In this document: positions 1-11,889 of the stretch, one piece after another
Numbering within the stretch: position 1 is the first letter of the stretch
Layout: the number at the start of each line of letters is the position of its first letter
NCBI GenBank assembly: GCA_014529385.2
Contig: CM043946.1
Span: 35,295,558 to 35,359,557, forward strand
Length of the DNA: 64,000 nt
From: Adiantum capillus-veneris
Lineage: Eukaryota; Streptophyta; Polypodiopsida; Polypodiales; Pteridaceae
Reading direction: 5' to 3'
Made by a program: the position numbers and the translations under genes
Notes under the pieces: model-generated
Database searches by the model: none
Told to the model about the DNA's origin: nothing
The model's input: only the letters and a program-made list of their open reading frames with translations

Positions 1-1400
1 GCAGTCATACTTAAGTTGACAGACTACTACTGATAGTGCACACAAGGCAACTATAAACTATATCTGTCAAGTTTTGAGGTCTGTTCTATTAATTCCTAAA
101 TACACGAGATTTAGAAATCAAAACTGTTGGTTGCAACAACCAAATTACATTCATATTCGTGTGGCCATAAATAGCCAATATGCAATAATCTACAACATCG
201 GTGCAGTAGTAACAAGTCGCTTCAATGTTTGGAAGCATTGATCAACCTCGTCAGTCCACTAGATAGATGGACTAACACTATCCTTTTTGTTTCGGACACC
301 CTCTAACAAACGGACGGGTAAAGGGTTCAACAATGCAAGCATAGGCTTCAATAAATTTCCGAAAGAAGTCAAGAAAGAATTTCACTTGTCTGATTGTGCG
401 AAGAATGTGCCAATCCAACACAACACGTATCTTTTCGGGGTCAATGCGAATGCCATCAGTTGAGACGATGTGACCCAGATACAACAACTCGATGCGAAAA
501 GGAATGATGTCATTCCCTCTTTGTCACAAAAGTTAGTGGCATGGTTTTATTCGCACTTAGATTCTTGCACATAGAACTTCTCTCGCCTTAAAATACGTAA
601 GACGAGACGAAGTTGTTGTAGATGCTCCTCGAGTATCTTACTATGGATTAAGATATCATCAAGGGACACAACAACCCACTTTTTGAGATACTGACAAAAG
701 AGATCATACATCATCTACTAGAAAGTGGTAGGAGCGTTGGTTAACCCAAAGGGTAAAACCAAAAACTTGTAATGTCACCGTGTATGAAATGCGGTTTTCG
801 GGACATCACATGGGTGAATCTAGATGTGTTTGATGGTATCCAAGCCATAGAACGATCTTTGTGAAATAATGAGCACCCGAGATGCGATCCACAAAATCAT
901 CCATTCAAGGCAACGGATACTTATTTTTGACGTGACTGTATTGAGACCTTTGTAATCTACGCAAAAGCACATCCCTCCGTCTTTTTAGCGAGAAGCACAG
1001 GAGTGCTCCGCGAAGACTTACTTGGTTCAGTAAAACTCTTCGCAAGATAGACGTGAAGTTGCCTAGCTATCTCGTTGTCCTCTTTTGGGTTGAACCTATA
1101 AGGTTGCCGAGAGACGGGATGGGTACCAGGCAAAAGCTCTAGCTTGTGATCAAGATCGGGTCCACTAGATGGTGGAAGCCCATCTGGTAAATCCGGCGGA
1201 AATAAGTCCATAGATTCAACTAAGACGGAAACAAAATAACCTTTAACGCTGACATTAGGCCTCAAGACATGGATCGCTCCCTCGATGGTCCGCATAACAG
1301 ACCACATACGAGTTATTAACGAAAGACGTGTCATGTTTAAGAGTCTGTACCACACGAGAATAAATAAAATTGTGAGTAGAGCCGTTATCAGTGGTCACAG
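1..1400 (-). pseudogene. Gypsy-I pol remnant: protease end, reverse transcriptase, start of RNase H
   Basis: Reading leftward, a retropepsin active-site remnant (D-N-G-S-T-H-N-F, about 1367-1392) leads into the RT entry region (957-1355, with a PVSRQPYR-type segment and an STPVLLAKK stretch). The RT palm lies at about 500-950; its catalytic motif reads S-L-D-D instead of Y-x-D-D near 640-660. The RT connection sits at 278-487 (YLGHIVSTDGI...DPEKI). RNase H begins at 1-250 (TDEVDQCFQTLKRL). Order and motifs are those of Ty3/Gypsy pol. Several stops and frameshifts break the frame, so it is a pseudogene. The window edge cuts off RNase H and integrase. The motifs look chromovirus-like, but I cannot assign a lineage firmly. 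Confidence 0.85.
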
Positions 1401-1435
1401 TATTGAAAGTGTACTAAAACACAAACTGAAATAAT

Positions 1436-1505
<70 letters not shown>

Positions 1506-2350
1506 AGAGAGTCGGCACAATGTTAGGTACTGGAAGATGGGTCAGTCCCCCCCTTAAAGGCAATCCTTTATTGATAGGTCTATTCTTTACGAGCACATGA
1601 ACCGGAGTGGGGCACTATTCCCACATCCATTCTATTCTCCTGGATTGGGACACAATTCCCAATTTTCCACATCCATTCTATTGTCCTAGAGAACAACATA
1701 ATTACCATGTCCGTTTTGTAGATTTGTGTTCTTCTGGCTCTGCAACGTTCTTCTCATTTCCTCTGGCTTCAAGATCTGCAATCTCCAGTGATGGTTGGGT
1801 CTTCTTCTTCTAGAGGCTAGACTGGAGGCTCTATGGGTCTCCCTGTGTAGAAGTGGTAGATCCCCTCTGCTTATAAATTGTCCAAAAGGTGTTGCTTTAT
1901 TCTAGCCTCTAAACTGGGCAAAAAGTGGTTGAGCCTACGCATACTTTTTACCTGCTAAAAGTGTCTGCGCATGAATTCTGCTGCTAAAAAGTTCCTGCGT
2001 AGCTTTTCTGCTAAGATTTGGGGCTTGCACTGGCTTTTCTCTCAGATGTAGGGCCTACGTTGGCTTTTCTGTTTTCACTGGGGGTTTGCGTAGGTGCTTT
2101 TTCTGCACCTATTGTGTTTGCACAAGGGTTAGGGTTTCTACACATCATGTTCTTACCAGCAAAAATATAAGACATACTTTAACATGCCACATGCAGATAC
2201 ACCTGCCCAAGTGTCACTGGATGCACACATACACATACAATCATGACATCAGGAAATAACTCAGAAAACTACTACTGAGGGAAACGTCAGTTTTTCTTGT
2301 TCTGAGAACCCATCTTCATTCATGTGCTTGTCCTAATCCATAAATAGACA
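1400..2350. mobile_element. ~0.95-kb insertion splitting the Gypsy-I protease
   Basis: On the minus strand the protease run ending in V-V-Y-G-L-I (2369-2390) and its active-site continuation D-N-G-S-T-H-N-F (1367-1392) are about 0.95 kb apart, though they should be adjacent. The intervening DNA has no coding similarity I recognise. It contains a GA microsatellite, short local repeats (CCACATCCATTCTATT twice near 1620-1680) and GC-richer direct-repeat-like text at 1920-2120. A solo LTR or small non-autonomous element would fit. I could not fix exact ends or a target duplication. Confidence 0.5.
1436..1511. repeat. (GA)n microsatellite
   Basis: Nearly pure GA dinucleotide run of about 75 bp, inside the insertion that splits Gypsy-I. 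Confidence 0.97.
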
Positions 2351-2368
2351 ATTTAGTAATAGTCGTTG

Positions 2369-3060
2369 TCAAATAAGACCGTAAACAACTTGGCCATTGA
2401 TCTCCCCTTTAACCCGAAGAAGATCATGCGGGTCAAACACCGGCTTATCAATACGACAACCCGGACAATTACGTGCATTAACGTGAAAAATCTCGCATTG
2501 CCAACTAGAATAAGGCAAAGTACCTAGATTTTCACGGTATGCGCCGGTGCCAAGGTAGTCGGTTTTCTCTTTTGTTTTGGACACGCCTTGTCGCCATTGA
2601 AGTGGCTAGTCTGTTGGGAGTCGAAGCATTGGTTTTTCTTCTCATCCTCCATACAAGCTGCATTGCTTTTGTCGTCTTCTCTGAACTTCTTCCACGGAGG
2701 CTCCAAGGACTGGCCAATGGTTGTTGGAGCATCAGATCTCTTGAATTATGACATGGAGGCATCACGATTAGTCTCCCCAACTGTCAGGCCGTCTCTAGAA
2801 ACTGCCAAGGTGTTATCACAATTCTTGGCAAACTTGTAGATGTCCTCTAAGGATGCGATCCGATTGTGTAACACCTCATTTTGATAGGCTGGAGGCAATC
2901 CGAAGAGGCACAACATTTGGAGAATGACTTGCGGGTCAAATGTTGTAGAATGACTTGCGAGTCATCATGGGCCTTTGTTTTGTGGACGAGATCCTTAAAC
3001 TCCTGTGAGTAAGCATCCAGAGTCTTCTTTCCCATATCAAACTTGAACGGTTTCTCGAAG
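2369..3060 (-). pseudogene. Gypsy-I gag and protease N-terminus remnant
   Basis: At 3035-2847 a gag-like stretch (LDAYSQEFKDLVHK) resembles the retrotransposon gag helix that precedes the zinc knuckle. At 2584-2369 a Cys-containing linker (C-P-G-C-R) and a K-G-E-I-N-G-Q-V-V-Y-G-L-I run mark the beginning of the protease. Two frameshifts separate the pieces. It lies upstream, on the minus strand, of the pol remnant at 1-1400, so both belong to one element. The gag N-terminus is missing beyond about 3080. Confidence 0.65.
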
Positions 3061-3390
3061 CACTCAATCTTATATTTTTATGTGACTTACTAAAAAACTA
3101 ACAAGATAGAAACTCTAGGTAGGTCACTTGCATTTAGAACCTATAAAAGGGCATTGAGGCCAGTCATTTGAAACTGAACTTTCAAATGTAGAACCCTGTA
3201 TGGGACACAGGACTGCAAAGTCCCATGCCCATCAGGTTATCCTTTTCAGTTTTTTTTTCCCGAGAAAAAGGTCCTATTAGTTACTGAAACTGCCCATAGG
3301 GCTACAACCACCTCTTCAAGAGAGGGCTACAACAACCATGGTGGGAGACTCTCCCAATGAAAAAACCAGCATATGTACAATGGGGCTAAA

Positions 3391-6300
3391 TCAAGAAATG
3401 GGGGGAGGAATAAGCCACACAGGTGGTCGGTAGTGCCATCGGAGTACACCCTGGACCATGGTGTAGAAAGGCCCAGGACGCCTGAGTCGAAGGAAAGCCT
3501 CTCTATGCTCCCGCATGCGGTCGGAGCTACCTTGTAGTCCCTCGAGTTGTCCTCTGAGAGTGTGGATCAGCTCTAGCCAAAAATCACGAACAGTCTCTGC
3601 TTGTGGCACAGGGCGAGTCTCAAAGATGCGGAAGCAATGGGCCCGCCAGATGAACCAGAGTTTCAGGCCACTAATGAGCTCCCAACACTCCTCTCTCTCA
3701 GTGCACCACTCCTGTGGAGTAAGCTCTATAGCAGGCTGGAGTGTAGGTCGCCCCTCCTGCATCACTATCATCCTGCTGGTGGAAGATAGCTCAAACTGAA
3801 GTGTCGGGCCCGTGAGGGGAGACCAAGCCGCTGCTCCCCAAGTGTACTGTCGAGCCGTGGAGAGAGTAGGCATCAGCCGAAGAACTCATAGCCACACCTG
3901 CTGGGTGAAGGACAGTCCCAAAGATAGTGATGCTAACTCTCCACAAGATGGTCACAAGCTGCACATGCGGCCAAGAGACCACTATGCACTAGCCAACTCC
4001 CAACTATTGTAGCTTTGTGTGCAACCAGCCACTGAAACAAGGTGACTCACCTCGGCTTTCTGGAGTCCCACAACCTCTTCCATAAGGCTTCCAAGAACTC
4101 AGTTGTGATGTACTGAAAAAACAGGACACTTGGATGATCTATAGAAGATAAAGGGTCCCTCCAGAGCCACTCACTAGCATCCCACTGTACTCATGCTAGT
4201 GGACAGCACTCCCAAGCCCACAGCCTCCAGTGTCCAGTCTCAAGAGCTTCTAGGTCAGGATCGATGATACAAGTCCTCTCACAAATGCCCACTACTCGGA
4301 TCCTCTGAAAACAGAACTCTACCACCTACGGGGCCTCTACTGCAACTCATTGTAAGCGTCCCCACCCTAAAGCTCAAAGCAAAGGCATGGAACATTCTCT
4401 GAGCAGGCCCTGACTGAGATGAGAACCTCCAGTCGTGTGAAGGATCCCATCCACCTTGGTGCTACTGGCTTGAGAGGCGTGAGCCACTCAGCTGGAACTG
4501 CCTCTGAGATGTCATGGCACATGCTCTGCACCCCTCTCATGCCTTGTAGCTGGAAACCCTGCACCTCCTCTGACAAGTCTGTGAACTCTAATCAGTCACC
4601 TAAAGAGCACGCTGGACCCGCTGCCATGGGACCCCAGGAAACATGAGGCCGACTACCAACCAAGTGGCCTCTCTGAGTGCTAACCATGGGGTTCCAGACA
4701 AGGGGATGCCATAGGCACTCCTCCATGAAAGTAGGCTGTCTCTGCTCCAGGACTCGCCGCAAGAGCTCCCAAGATCAAAGAAAACTCACAGCGAAGCGGT
4801 CCTCCAATATTCTGCTCAAACCAACTCTGCACATCTCTGTGAAGATCCATTTGGTCGAAGGTCGCCAGGGGCCTCCTGCCTGAGGCATCCTAGCACAAAG
4901 CCGCTGTATCAAGAACTCCTTCCAGGGCTCCTCACCTAGAAGAAGTCCTCTCATGATGAACTTCCCAAGAAGGGCTGTGCTCTGCTGTGCTGGGTCAATG
5001 ATCCCAAGCCCTCCCTGTGAACAAGGAAGAGTGATGACCTGCCAAGCCACTTTGGCTCGGGCTATCTGAGTGTCACGTCCTGACCAAAAGAAGTTCCTGA
5101 TTAGCCTTTCTACCTAGCTGATACAAGAACTCAAGAAGATCCAGCAAGAAGTGATGTACCACATAGTCACCAACAACACCTGGTTGGCCACTACTACTCT
5201 GCTAGCCAAAGAAAGTTGTGTTGAGCTCCAATGTAACAACTTCCTCCTGATAGACAGGAGGAGGGGAGAAATCTGCTACTCGGGAGACAAGTCCAAACCA
5301 ACCTGACAGCCCAAGTACCGAACTGAAGTCCTTGGGGGTATCCACCTAAAACCCTCTCCTGGCATCCAATCGGGCATAGGAGCACTACCAACCAAGAAAG
5401 CCACTATCTTTCTCCCATTGATCAGTGCGCCCGATGCACAATAGAAGGTCTCCAAAGCCTGCTCACACCTGTAAAGGTTGGCCTTCTGGCCATCTAAGTA
5501 CAAGGCTGAGTCGTCGGCAAACTCAGCGTCCAGTAGCTATCTCCTCGAATAGGGAGTGTTGAACCCCGTAGACCAACCTGTTGCGACACCAAAAACCTGA
5601 TCATCGCCTCCGCTTAGAACAGAAAGAGGAAGGGGACAAGAGGATAACCCAGTCTGACCAACCGTGTGAGCATGAAGCGATCACCTCTACCTCCTGCCAA
5701 AAGTACCTAACTGTGAGCCTGTCTGTACAAAGGTGACACCCCTCTGATCCAAGCATCTGAGAAGCCCATCCTACGTAGAGTGCCCTCTAGAAAGTCCCAG
5801 TCAACCCTGTCGTATGCCTTCTCAAAATCGAGGAGAAGAATCACTAGGTCCTCACCATGGAGCCGTGCTAGGGTAGAAGCCTCCCAAAAAGTAAAGATGT
5901 TGTCAAGGATACTATGTTCCTTAACAAAACCTGTCTGAGTCCAATGTATAATGCTCTCTAGAAGTGGCTGGATTCTCAAACTCAGAGCCTTGGCAAGAAT
6001 TTTGTAGGCTGAGTTGAGGATGGTGATGGGGTGCCACTGTCGAATCTCATCCAAGGAGCCACCCTCCTTGGGAATGAGTTAGATCAAGCCCTCACTCATG
6101 CTTTCAGGCATCACTCCTGTGTGCAAAGTGTACTGAAAAGCACTACAGAGATTTGGGCCAAGCAGGTCCCAGTACTATAAGAAAAAACTGGGAGTCAGCC
6201 CATCCTCACTTGGACAGCTACCACGGGGGAGGGCCCTAAGAGCCGTGTGCAGCTCCTCAAGCTGAAGTGCCAGCTCAAGCCTCTGACGCATCTCCTCAAT

Positions 6301-7658
6301 CACAAGACAAGGCATCTGTGCCCAAACCTACTCCTTGCATGCATCTTGACGCTCTGACTGGGACTCTGCAGACAATAACTCATGATAAAAGTCAGTAGCA
6401 ACTGCACGCATATCCTCGGGCTCAGAAGCAACTGACCCGTTGGGCCTCCGTAACTGACTGAACTTGGCATGCAAATGTCGAGGTCCCACTGTCTCAAAGA
6501 AAGCACCACTCACTCTGTCGCCCACCTGGGTCCACTGAGATGCCTGTCGGTGGAAAGAAAACTCATGTCGCCTCTCCTCTATGCTAACAAGCTCCTATCG
6601 AGCCTGATGTAGCTACTCCTCTAACCAAGGACTGTATGTATGCTGCTCCTGCATCCTCTGTAACAAAGCAATGCCCCGGCTGAGACGCTGCTCCTCCTCT
6701 CTCGCTGCAGCCCGGCAAGCCAGAGACTCCTGGAGAAAGAAACGACTAATCTGAGCTAATCCTGAGGCCACTCTGTCAGCAGGAGAATCCTGCCTGTCCA
6801 AGCTCTCTGCCCAGAGAGCCTCTACTTGCTCTCTGAGTGCAGAGTCCAACAAAACCCTCTCTGGGATGCGAAGCATCATGCTCCCTCTCTTTTGCCTATC
6901 TACCACCGTGAGGATCATTGGTGCATGGTCCCAGAAGGAAGTATTTGCTAGAATGCCAACTGTCCCTCCCAACTCACTGAAATGGTCACTAGTGTAGAAG
7001 CGATCTATCCACGATAGATTCACTCCTCCCACTCTGCGGTTCGAACGAGAGAAGGCAAGGCTGTCTGGGGGCCTCACAAAACTAGAGTGCTGCCAAACAT
7101 CCGAGACCCTCAGAGTCATACAAAACCTCTGCCAAGCTGCCATCTCAACTCCATGCACAGTAGCATGGCTACCATCAATCCTGTGAGAAGGGTCCTCCAA
7201 CATGTTGAAGTCCCCTCCTATGCACCAGTGTTCTGCCTATGGTAGAGACTCAACTATCTGTGACCAAAACTCTACTTGAGCACTCGCCACATTGGGCGCA
7301 TAGATGTTCAGGAAGCCCACTAGGCAACCATGAACCTGTATAGTAATCCACTGAGCCTTGCCTGGCACAATAACCCCTCTGCCCACAATGGCCTGCTGCA
7401 AAGAGTCTGCAATAGTCATACATACCCCACCCTGGATGCCTCTAGGTCCAAAAGCAGCTGACCAAAAGTATCATATCGTCCACGCAAGAGCTGACCACAA
7501 CATCTAATGCGGCTCTCACACAGATGTTGCTCCTGAAGCATGAGGAGATCAATCTCTCCTCCCACAAGGTAGCACTGAATCTCTTGACGTAGTCGGCCCT
7601 GCTGACACTGAAACTGGGGCCAACCTAGTCAGTGCATGTTCCATGAGATGATCCTCAT
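3391..7658 (-). pseudogene. LINE ORF2: endonuclease-reverse transcriptase
   Basis: The frame begins at ATG 7658 with M-R-I-I-S-W-N-M, the usual endonuclease start. An L-M-L-Q-E segment (catalytic Glu) follows, then N-I-Y-A-P-N (about 7300) and S-W-I-D-R-F...F-W-D-H-A-P-M (about 6930-7010), giving a recognisable endonuclease of the exonuclease-endonuclease-phosphatase fold. RT block 3 (DFEKAYDRVDWDFLE) is at 5707-6054, and the catalytic F-A-D-D motif near 5505-5525. The thumb follows at 5276-5503, then the GGLGI segment (4775-5050) common in plant LINEs and a C-terminal tail (3391-3873). Multiple stops and frameshifts disable it. Confidence 0.88.
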
Positions 7659-8159
7659 GGGGAGCGACAGAGAACAGATGTTGCCGCAGTAGCTAGATGG
7701 GCTATCTTCGAGGTTGGCTTGGATGGGGAGTAATCCGCATTCGAGCGTCCTCTAGATAGGCGTGACTGCAACGAGTGCTTTGGCCCAAGCCCAAGCAGAG
7801 CAAGCCGTGCGTAAAGCAACCTCTTCTGCCCAGGAGTCCTCATGAATGTGTACATAGCATGGCAAGCACTATGTATCGGCAAAGAAGTAAACCACAATGT
7901 GTCTACATCTTGCTGTATCTGGAGGTGTCAACGCAAACTTGGCCAATGGCCACAAAGTCTGAAGCATGTCTATAACTCCTAGTTCTCCCATGTGGTGAGA
8001 GAACTCTAGGACCTGTGTGTGCAACCATCCCAACACTGAGTCGAGAGTCCACTCTGTCTAGTCCCTACCGCAAAGGGGAAAGGAGAAGCCAACTGCTGAG
8101 TCCAAGGCCTCTATCCCCCTAGCTGCAAGGAACAAAACATGGACCCTAAAGCAAGTTGC

Positions 8160-9550
8160 CTCATGGTCTCCTGAGGGGTCGCGAAGAAAACGAGTAAAGT
8201 CGTAGTCGAAGAAGTCCCATCGGCGCCGGATGTTGATGCTCGTCAGACCACGAGGGATAGCTGCAAGGGGAGACGTCTGTACCTGTAGAGGGGGCCGCAA
8301 GAAAGGTTGTCCCTATCTCACCAAGCGACTCGTGGCAAAAGGCGCTACCAAGAGATCTCCTAGCAGCCGGAGAAGCCCCTGCCCCCTGGGTTGACTGTGG
8401 AACGAAAGCTGGAGGGGGGGGGGGGGGGAGAAGGAGCAGGGAGCGGTGGAGAAGAGGGGTGGGGAGGAGCGGCAGAGGTAGAGGGGTGGGGAGAGGAGGC
8501 GATGGGAGTAGGAGGCGGAGGGGAAGGGGAACTCTGGGGGGGAGGGGTTGTCGAGGGTGAAGCTGGGGTGGGGGTTGGAGCAGGGACCTCATCCTGCTGA
8601 AGAGGACCAAACCGGTTCCCCGTGGGAACCCACTGCTACTGAGTAGGCGCCTAAGGATCATTATGAGTGCCAGGCTGTCACTGTGGCCCCTGTCGTCGTC
8701 GATCACGGACCTGCTGCCATCCCTCCTCCACTAGAGCCCTAGGCTCAGAGGGTGGCTCTGCATGTGTACGTTGTGTCTCTGTTTGTGGCTGCTGGCCAAC
8801 CCTTCCAGGCTAGGGCTGAGTCTGTGGTGTAGGTCGAGGCCTCCTCCATGGACATGCCTTTGCAAGATGGCCCATCTGTTGACAAATGAAGCACTAGCTC
8901 GGGAGGTCCGAATACTCCACACTCTGTCTAAACCAACCCCCACTCACCCGAGGCAGAAGAATGACCTTCGGGAGCATGTGAGTGTCTCTGACCAAAACGC
9001 GAACTGAGGGAATGATAGCCGCCTTGGAAGCTACTGAAGCTACCGTGTGAGGTGTCTCTAGGATAGACCCAATGGTTGAGCCTATCCTGGACAAAAGTGG
9101 TAAGTACTCCCTCCGCAAACCCGGAAAGCAGACAGAGATGGGGATGTTTGTCTCCTCTACTAGAACACCCGAAGTAAGGTTGAAACCATGTCTCCATTGT
9201 CGAAAGTGGGCTCGTGCTACTCGGATGGTCAATGGACTCATGGCGATGACCTTGGACGCCATCTCAGAGGTCTCAAACTCGATCTGATAGTAACCTCGTC
9301 CGAGTATCTGTACGTCCAAGATCTTGCCCACCTCTGCAAGAAGGTAGGCCTAGAGAAGTTCATGCAGATCTCCTCTCCTAGGTCGGGTGCTGAGAATCTT
9401 GTAGATGACAGAAGTCGCCTGCAAGCGCTCTACCTCTACGGCTAGGATCGCTTGCTCTCTCGATGAAAGAGCAAGTCGAATGGTGGGCTCAGCAGGGTCG
9501 GGCAAGGGGGCTTCGGACGAGTCCCTCTGTGGCGGAGCTGGAGCCTCCAT
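8160..9550 (-). pseudogene. LINE ORF1: nucleic-acid binding protein with DUF4283-like domain and CCHC knuckle
   Basis: From about 9550 leftward the frame gives a short acidic N-terminus, a domain of about 145 residues (9331-8894; GRGYYQIEFE...FRQWRHGFN) resembling the DUF4283-type ORF1 domain of plant LINEs, then a full CCHC zinc knuckle (C-F-I-C-Q-Q-M-G-H-L-A-K-A-C) at about 8850-8890. A proline-rich segment encoded by the G/C run near 8414-8600 follows. The knuckle is intact; stops interrupt the remainder. It lies directly upstream of ORF2, as expected for a bicistronic LINE. Confidence 0.75.
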
Positions 9551-9675
9551 CTGTGTCTACTATTGTGGGGAAGAAGTGGACGGAGAAGAGACTCTGCAAC
9601 CGAGTGCGCCGAGCACTGTCCAAAGAAACAATGCTGCCAAAGCCAATTACAGGGCAACCTCGAGAAAGAGAAAGA

Positions 9676-9676
<1 letters not shown>

Positions 9677-9715
<39 letters not shown>

Positions 9716-9775
9716 AGGGGGTAGAAACTCAAGAGGTAGCAGGCGAGGGGGGTGGCTGCGCAAGAGGGCAGCAGG

Positions 9776-9806
<31 letters not shown>
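9677..9806. repeat. Two long poly-G runs in the LINE 5' region
   Basis: Uninterrupted G runs cover 9677-9713 (37 bases) and 9777-9806 (30 bases), with a shorter run at 8414-8428. Because the LINE is on the minus strand, its RNA would carry poly-C here and the DNA plus strand poly-G. Exact run lengths may be affected by sequencing. Confidence 0.9.
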
Positions 9807-9807
<1 letters not shown>

Positions 9808-9817
9808 GAGGGGAGCG

Positions 9818-10016
9818 GGCGGGGGTGGGGCGGTGCAAGAGGGGGCAACGGGCAGGTAAAGCAACGTGCAGTAGGGGGGACGAGCGGGCTGGGCTGCCGC
9901 GCACGAGGATAGGCGGGGGCGGGGCGGCACGAGAGGGGGCAGCAGGTAGGTAAAGCAGCGTGCAGTAGGGGGGACGGGCGGGCTGGGCTGCCACGCACGA
10001 GGACAGGCGGGGGCAG
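9818..10016 (-). repeat. 94-bp tandem monomers at the LINE 5' end
   Basis: Two adjacent copies start at 9818 and 9912, and a third partial copy at 10006, all beginning GGCGGGGG. The spacing is exactly 94 bp each time. The copies differ at scattered positions only. They sit at the 5' end of the minus-strand LINE, the place where some L1 families carry promoter monomers. Confidence 0.85.
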
Positions 10017-10261
10017 TGAATGGGGGGGGAAGGGGGGGTGCAGCAGAAGAGGGGGGCGTTAGCAGAACGTGCCCCTCTTATGAGTGAAGCGGGACCACCT
10101 CATCTAGGAGGTTATGTGGGAGGAGTATCTATGCATGAAGGCACTATTGGAAGGATGTTGAACATGGACCATGGTGGATATATGGGTGGAGACAACCTTC
10201 TTATGGCTCCACCATATGAATATTTGACGCCTATGGGCAAGCTGAAGGATCCTTACCACTT

Positions 10262-10629
10262 GAGTACAAAGGAGTAAACACGATTGCTATATTAGATAGT
10301 AGGGAAGGAATTGCCATTGCAACCAAAGAGATATGGAAAAATGGGGAAAGCCTGCTCTTAGGAAAACTCGAATGAAACTGCGATTAGCGGATGGATACGT
10401 GGAGAAACCGATTGGAATATTAGAACAAATCATTGTATCCTCGTGTGGCATCGAGTATGAGTACACCTTTGCCATAATGAATTTTGACTTTGATATCATA
10501 TTGGGTAGACCATTCATGCATCAGCTCAAAATGGTACAAGACTGGGGCTATGACTATATCTACTTGAGACACAAAGAGGTCATAACAACAATCAGTGTCA
10601 AAGATCATAGTTCTAGAGATGTAGTGTGA
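10262..10629 (+). pseudogene. P1 retropepsin-like domain, active site D-S-R
   Basis: The frame Y-K-G-V-N-T-I-A-I-L-D-S-R-E-G-I-A (10270-10320) looks like an aspartic protease active-site loop, but the usual D-S/T-G reads D-S-R. After a one-base frame change near 10335-10345 the second half continues (MKLRLADGYVEKPIGILE, then DFDIILGRPFMHQL), the typical retropepsin C-terminal half. The altered active site and the frame change suggest an inactive copy. The family call (LTR-retrotransposon protease) rests on the two half-motifs and their spacing. Confidence 0.6.
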
Positions 10630-10686
10630 ACCCCGGGGGAGGACATCAACTCCGCCATTGATTTCGAAAGCAAAGCGCATATTTGG

Positions 10687-11196
10687 ATGTACGGAGCTCC
10701 TGAGAGTGGAAGTCTTAGAAAGCAAGATTGCATCCTAGAGTGTTCAGTAGAAGATGAGGCATATGTACCAGAACCATTTCCAGAGGATTTATTTGAACTC
10801 TTTAGATGGGATCAAATACCGGCGACTCTTGATGTCTGCGTGAATGAAGTGACCCTTACTAAGTTTTGCGATGAAGATGGGTATGATGTAACTCCCTTAT
10901 TTACGATAAAGGTGTTGAAGGAAGCTAATGAAATTTGTGAGTGTGAAAGCAGAAAAGTTGAGACAGATTGCTACATCATGGAGCATGATGCCAAAGTGCA
11001 CATAAAGGAAGCAGAGCAACAACGAGAATATGTCATCATTGACATACCTGAAGAATCACCAGAAGATGTTTCAAAGAAGTCGACTACAGAAAAAGCGCAA
11101 ACAAAAGCAGATGAAGGAGCAAAGTTTCCAAGTTCAACGTCAAATGTTCAACAAACGCAAGATCAAAAGAAGAACAAGGGCAAGGAAGAATATTGA
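10687..11196 (+). CDS. P1 acidic segment of unknown function
   Basis: An open stretch of 169 codons, acidic, with several Cys residues (C-I-L-E-C, C-E-C) and a Lys/Gln-rich C-terminus. I recognise no domain. It follows the protease-like piece in the same direction, so it is probably part of the P1 polyprotein rather than a separate gene. The ATG at 10687 is simply the first in the open stretch. Confidence 0.4.
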   Translation: MYGAPESGSLRKQDCILECSVEDEAYVPEPFPEDLFELFRWDQIPATLDVCVNEVTLTKFCDEDGYDVTPLFTIKVLKEANEICECESRKVETDCYIMEHDAKVHIKEAEQQREYVIIDIPEESPEDVSKKSTTEKAQTKADEGAKFPSSTSNVQQTQDQKKNKGKEEY

Positions 11197-11614
11197 TTGT
11201 CTCCTACAACAATCAAATTCAGCATATACGGAGAAACAGGACTCAAAATAACATGTTCAATTGTGATAGATCCATTAAGCAACAAAGAATCTAATGACAT
11301 ATGGAACTTGGATCATGATGGGAAAGCCACCAATCACGGAGCTAGCGAAGATCGTGTACACAAGTTCAAAATTTCCAATTCTTAGCTTCGGAGTGGCAGA
11401 AGCCGTACTCAAATTGAGTACCGGGGAGTATAAAGATACTTTTCACATAATCGACTCCCATCATATCAAAGAGAGTCTGATCCTGACAGAAAGCTGGAGG
11501 AACATCTTCTTTCGACAACAATCAAAAGCTTCAACAACGATAACGGTAAGACTCCATGAAGCTTCTCAAATCCATGCAAAGAAGAAATCACCAACCATCA
11601 CAGTAAAAAGGTAA
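11197..11614 (+). pseudogene. P1 second retropepsin-like C-terminal piece
   Basis: Two overlapping frames cover this stretch. The first carries a K-F-S-I-Y-G-E-T-G-L-K segment that resembles S-I-Y segments in P2. The second (11294-11614) carries a valine/leucine-rich strand pattern ending D-T-F-H-I-I-D-S, then E-S-L-I-L-T-E-S-W, the position where proteases of this group read L-L-G-R-P-W. I read it as a decayed second protease-like half. This is an inference from pattern only. Confidence 0.35.
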
Positions 11615-11889
11615 AGCAAAGGTAAACACTAAAGTATATCAACCTCACCAGACGACTTTACCTTCAACGAGCTTCCATCAAATTTCTCACAAAGCCTCTA
11701 CATCAAGAGCCACATCACCAACAATGCAATGGAAACCAAAGAAAAAATCCTATCAACAAAGTTTCCATCACAAAAAAGCATCCAAAAGAAGCCAAATAAT
11801 GTCAACCAAGTGTTGGTATCCAAAGACCACATTAAAGTCAAAGACCCAGTTTGGATACATGAAGCACAAGTTCAACCACAATAGCAAAA

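Larger units (their letters stand above)
3250..10016 (-). mobile_element. LINE (plant L1-type), nearly full length, decayed
   Basis: A T-run at about 3251-3259 fits the poly-A tail of a minus-strand LINE. Reading leftward from 10016 come a G-rich 5' region with tandem monomers, ORF1 with a CCHC knuckle, ORF2 with apurinic-type endonuclease, RT and a Trp/Cys-rich C-terminal region, then the tail. Length (6.8 kb) and order match plant L1-like LINEs. I did not find target-site duplications. The 5' limit is taken from the end of the 94-bp monomers and is approximate. Confidence 0.85.

Noticed and set aside
8391-9994. Long proline- or glycine-rich open frames on both strands
   Set aside because: They result from G/C runs and tandem monomers in the LINE; only the ORF1 frame has domain evidence.
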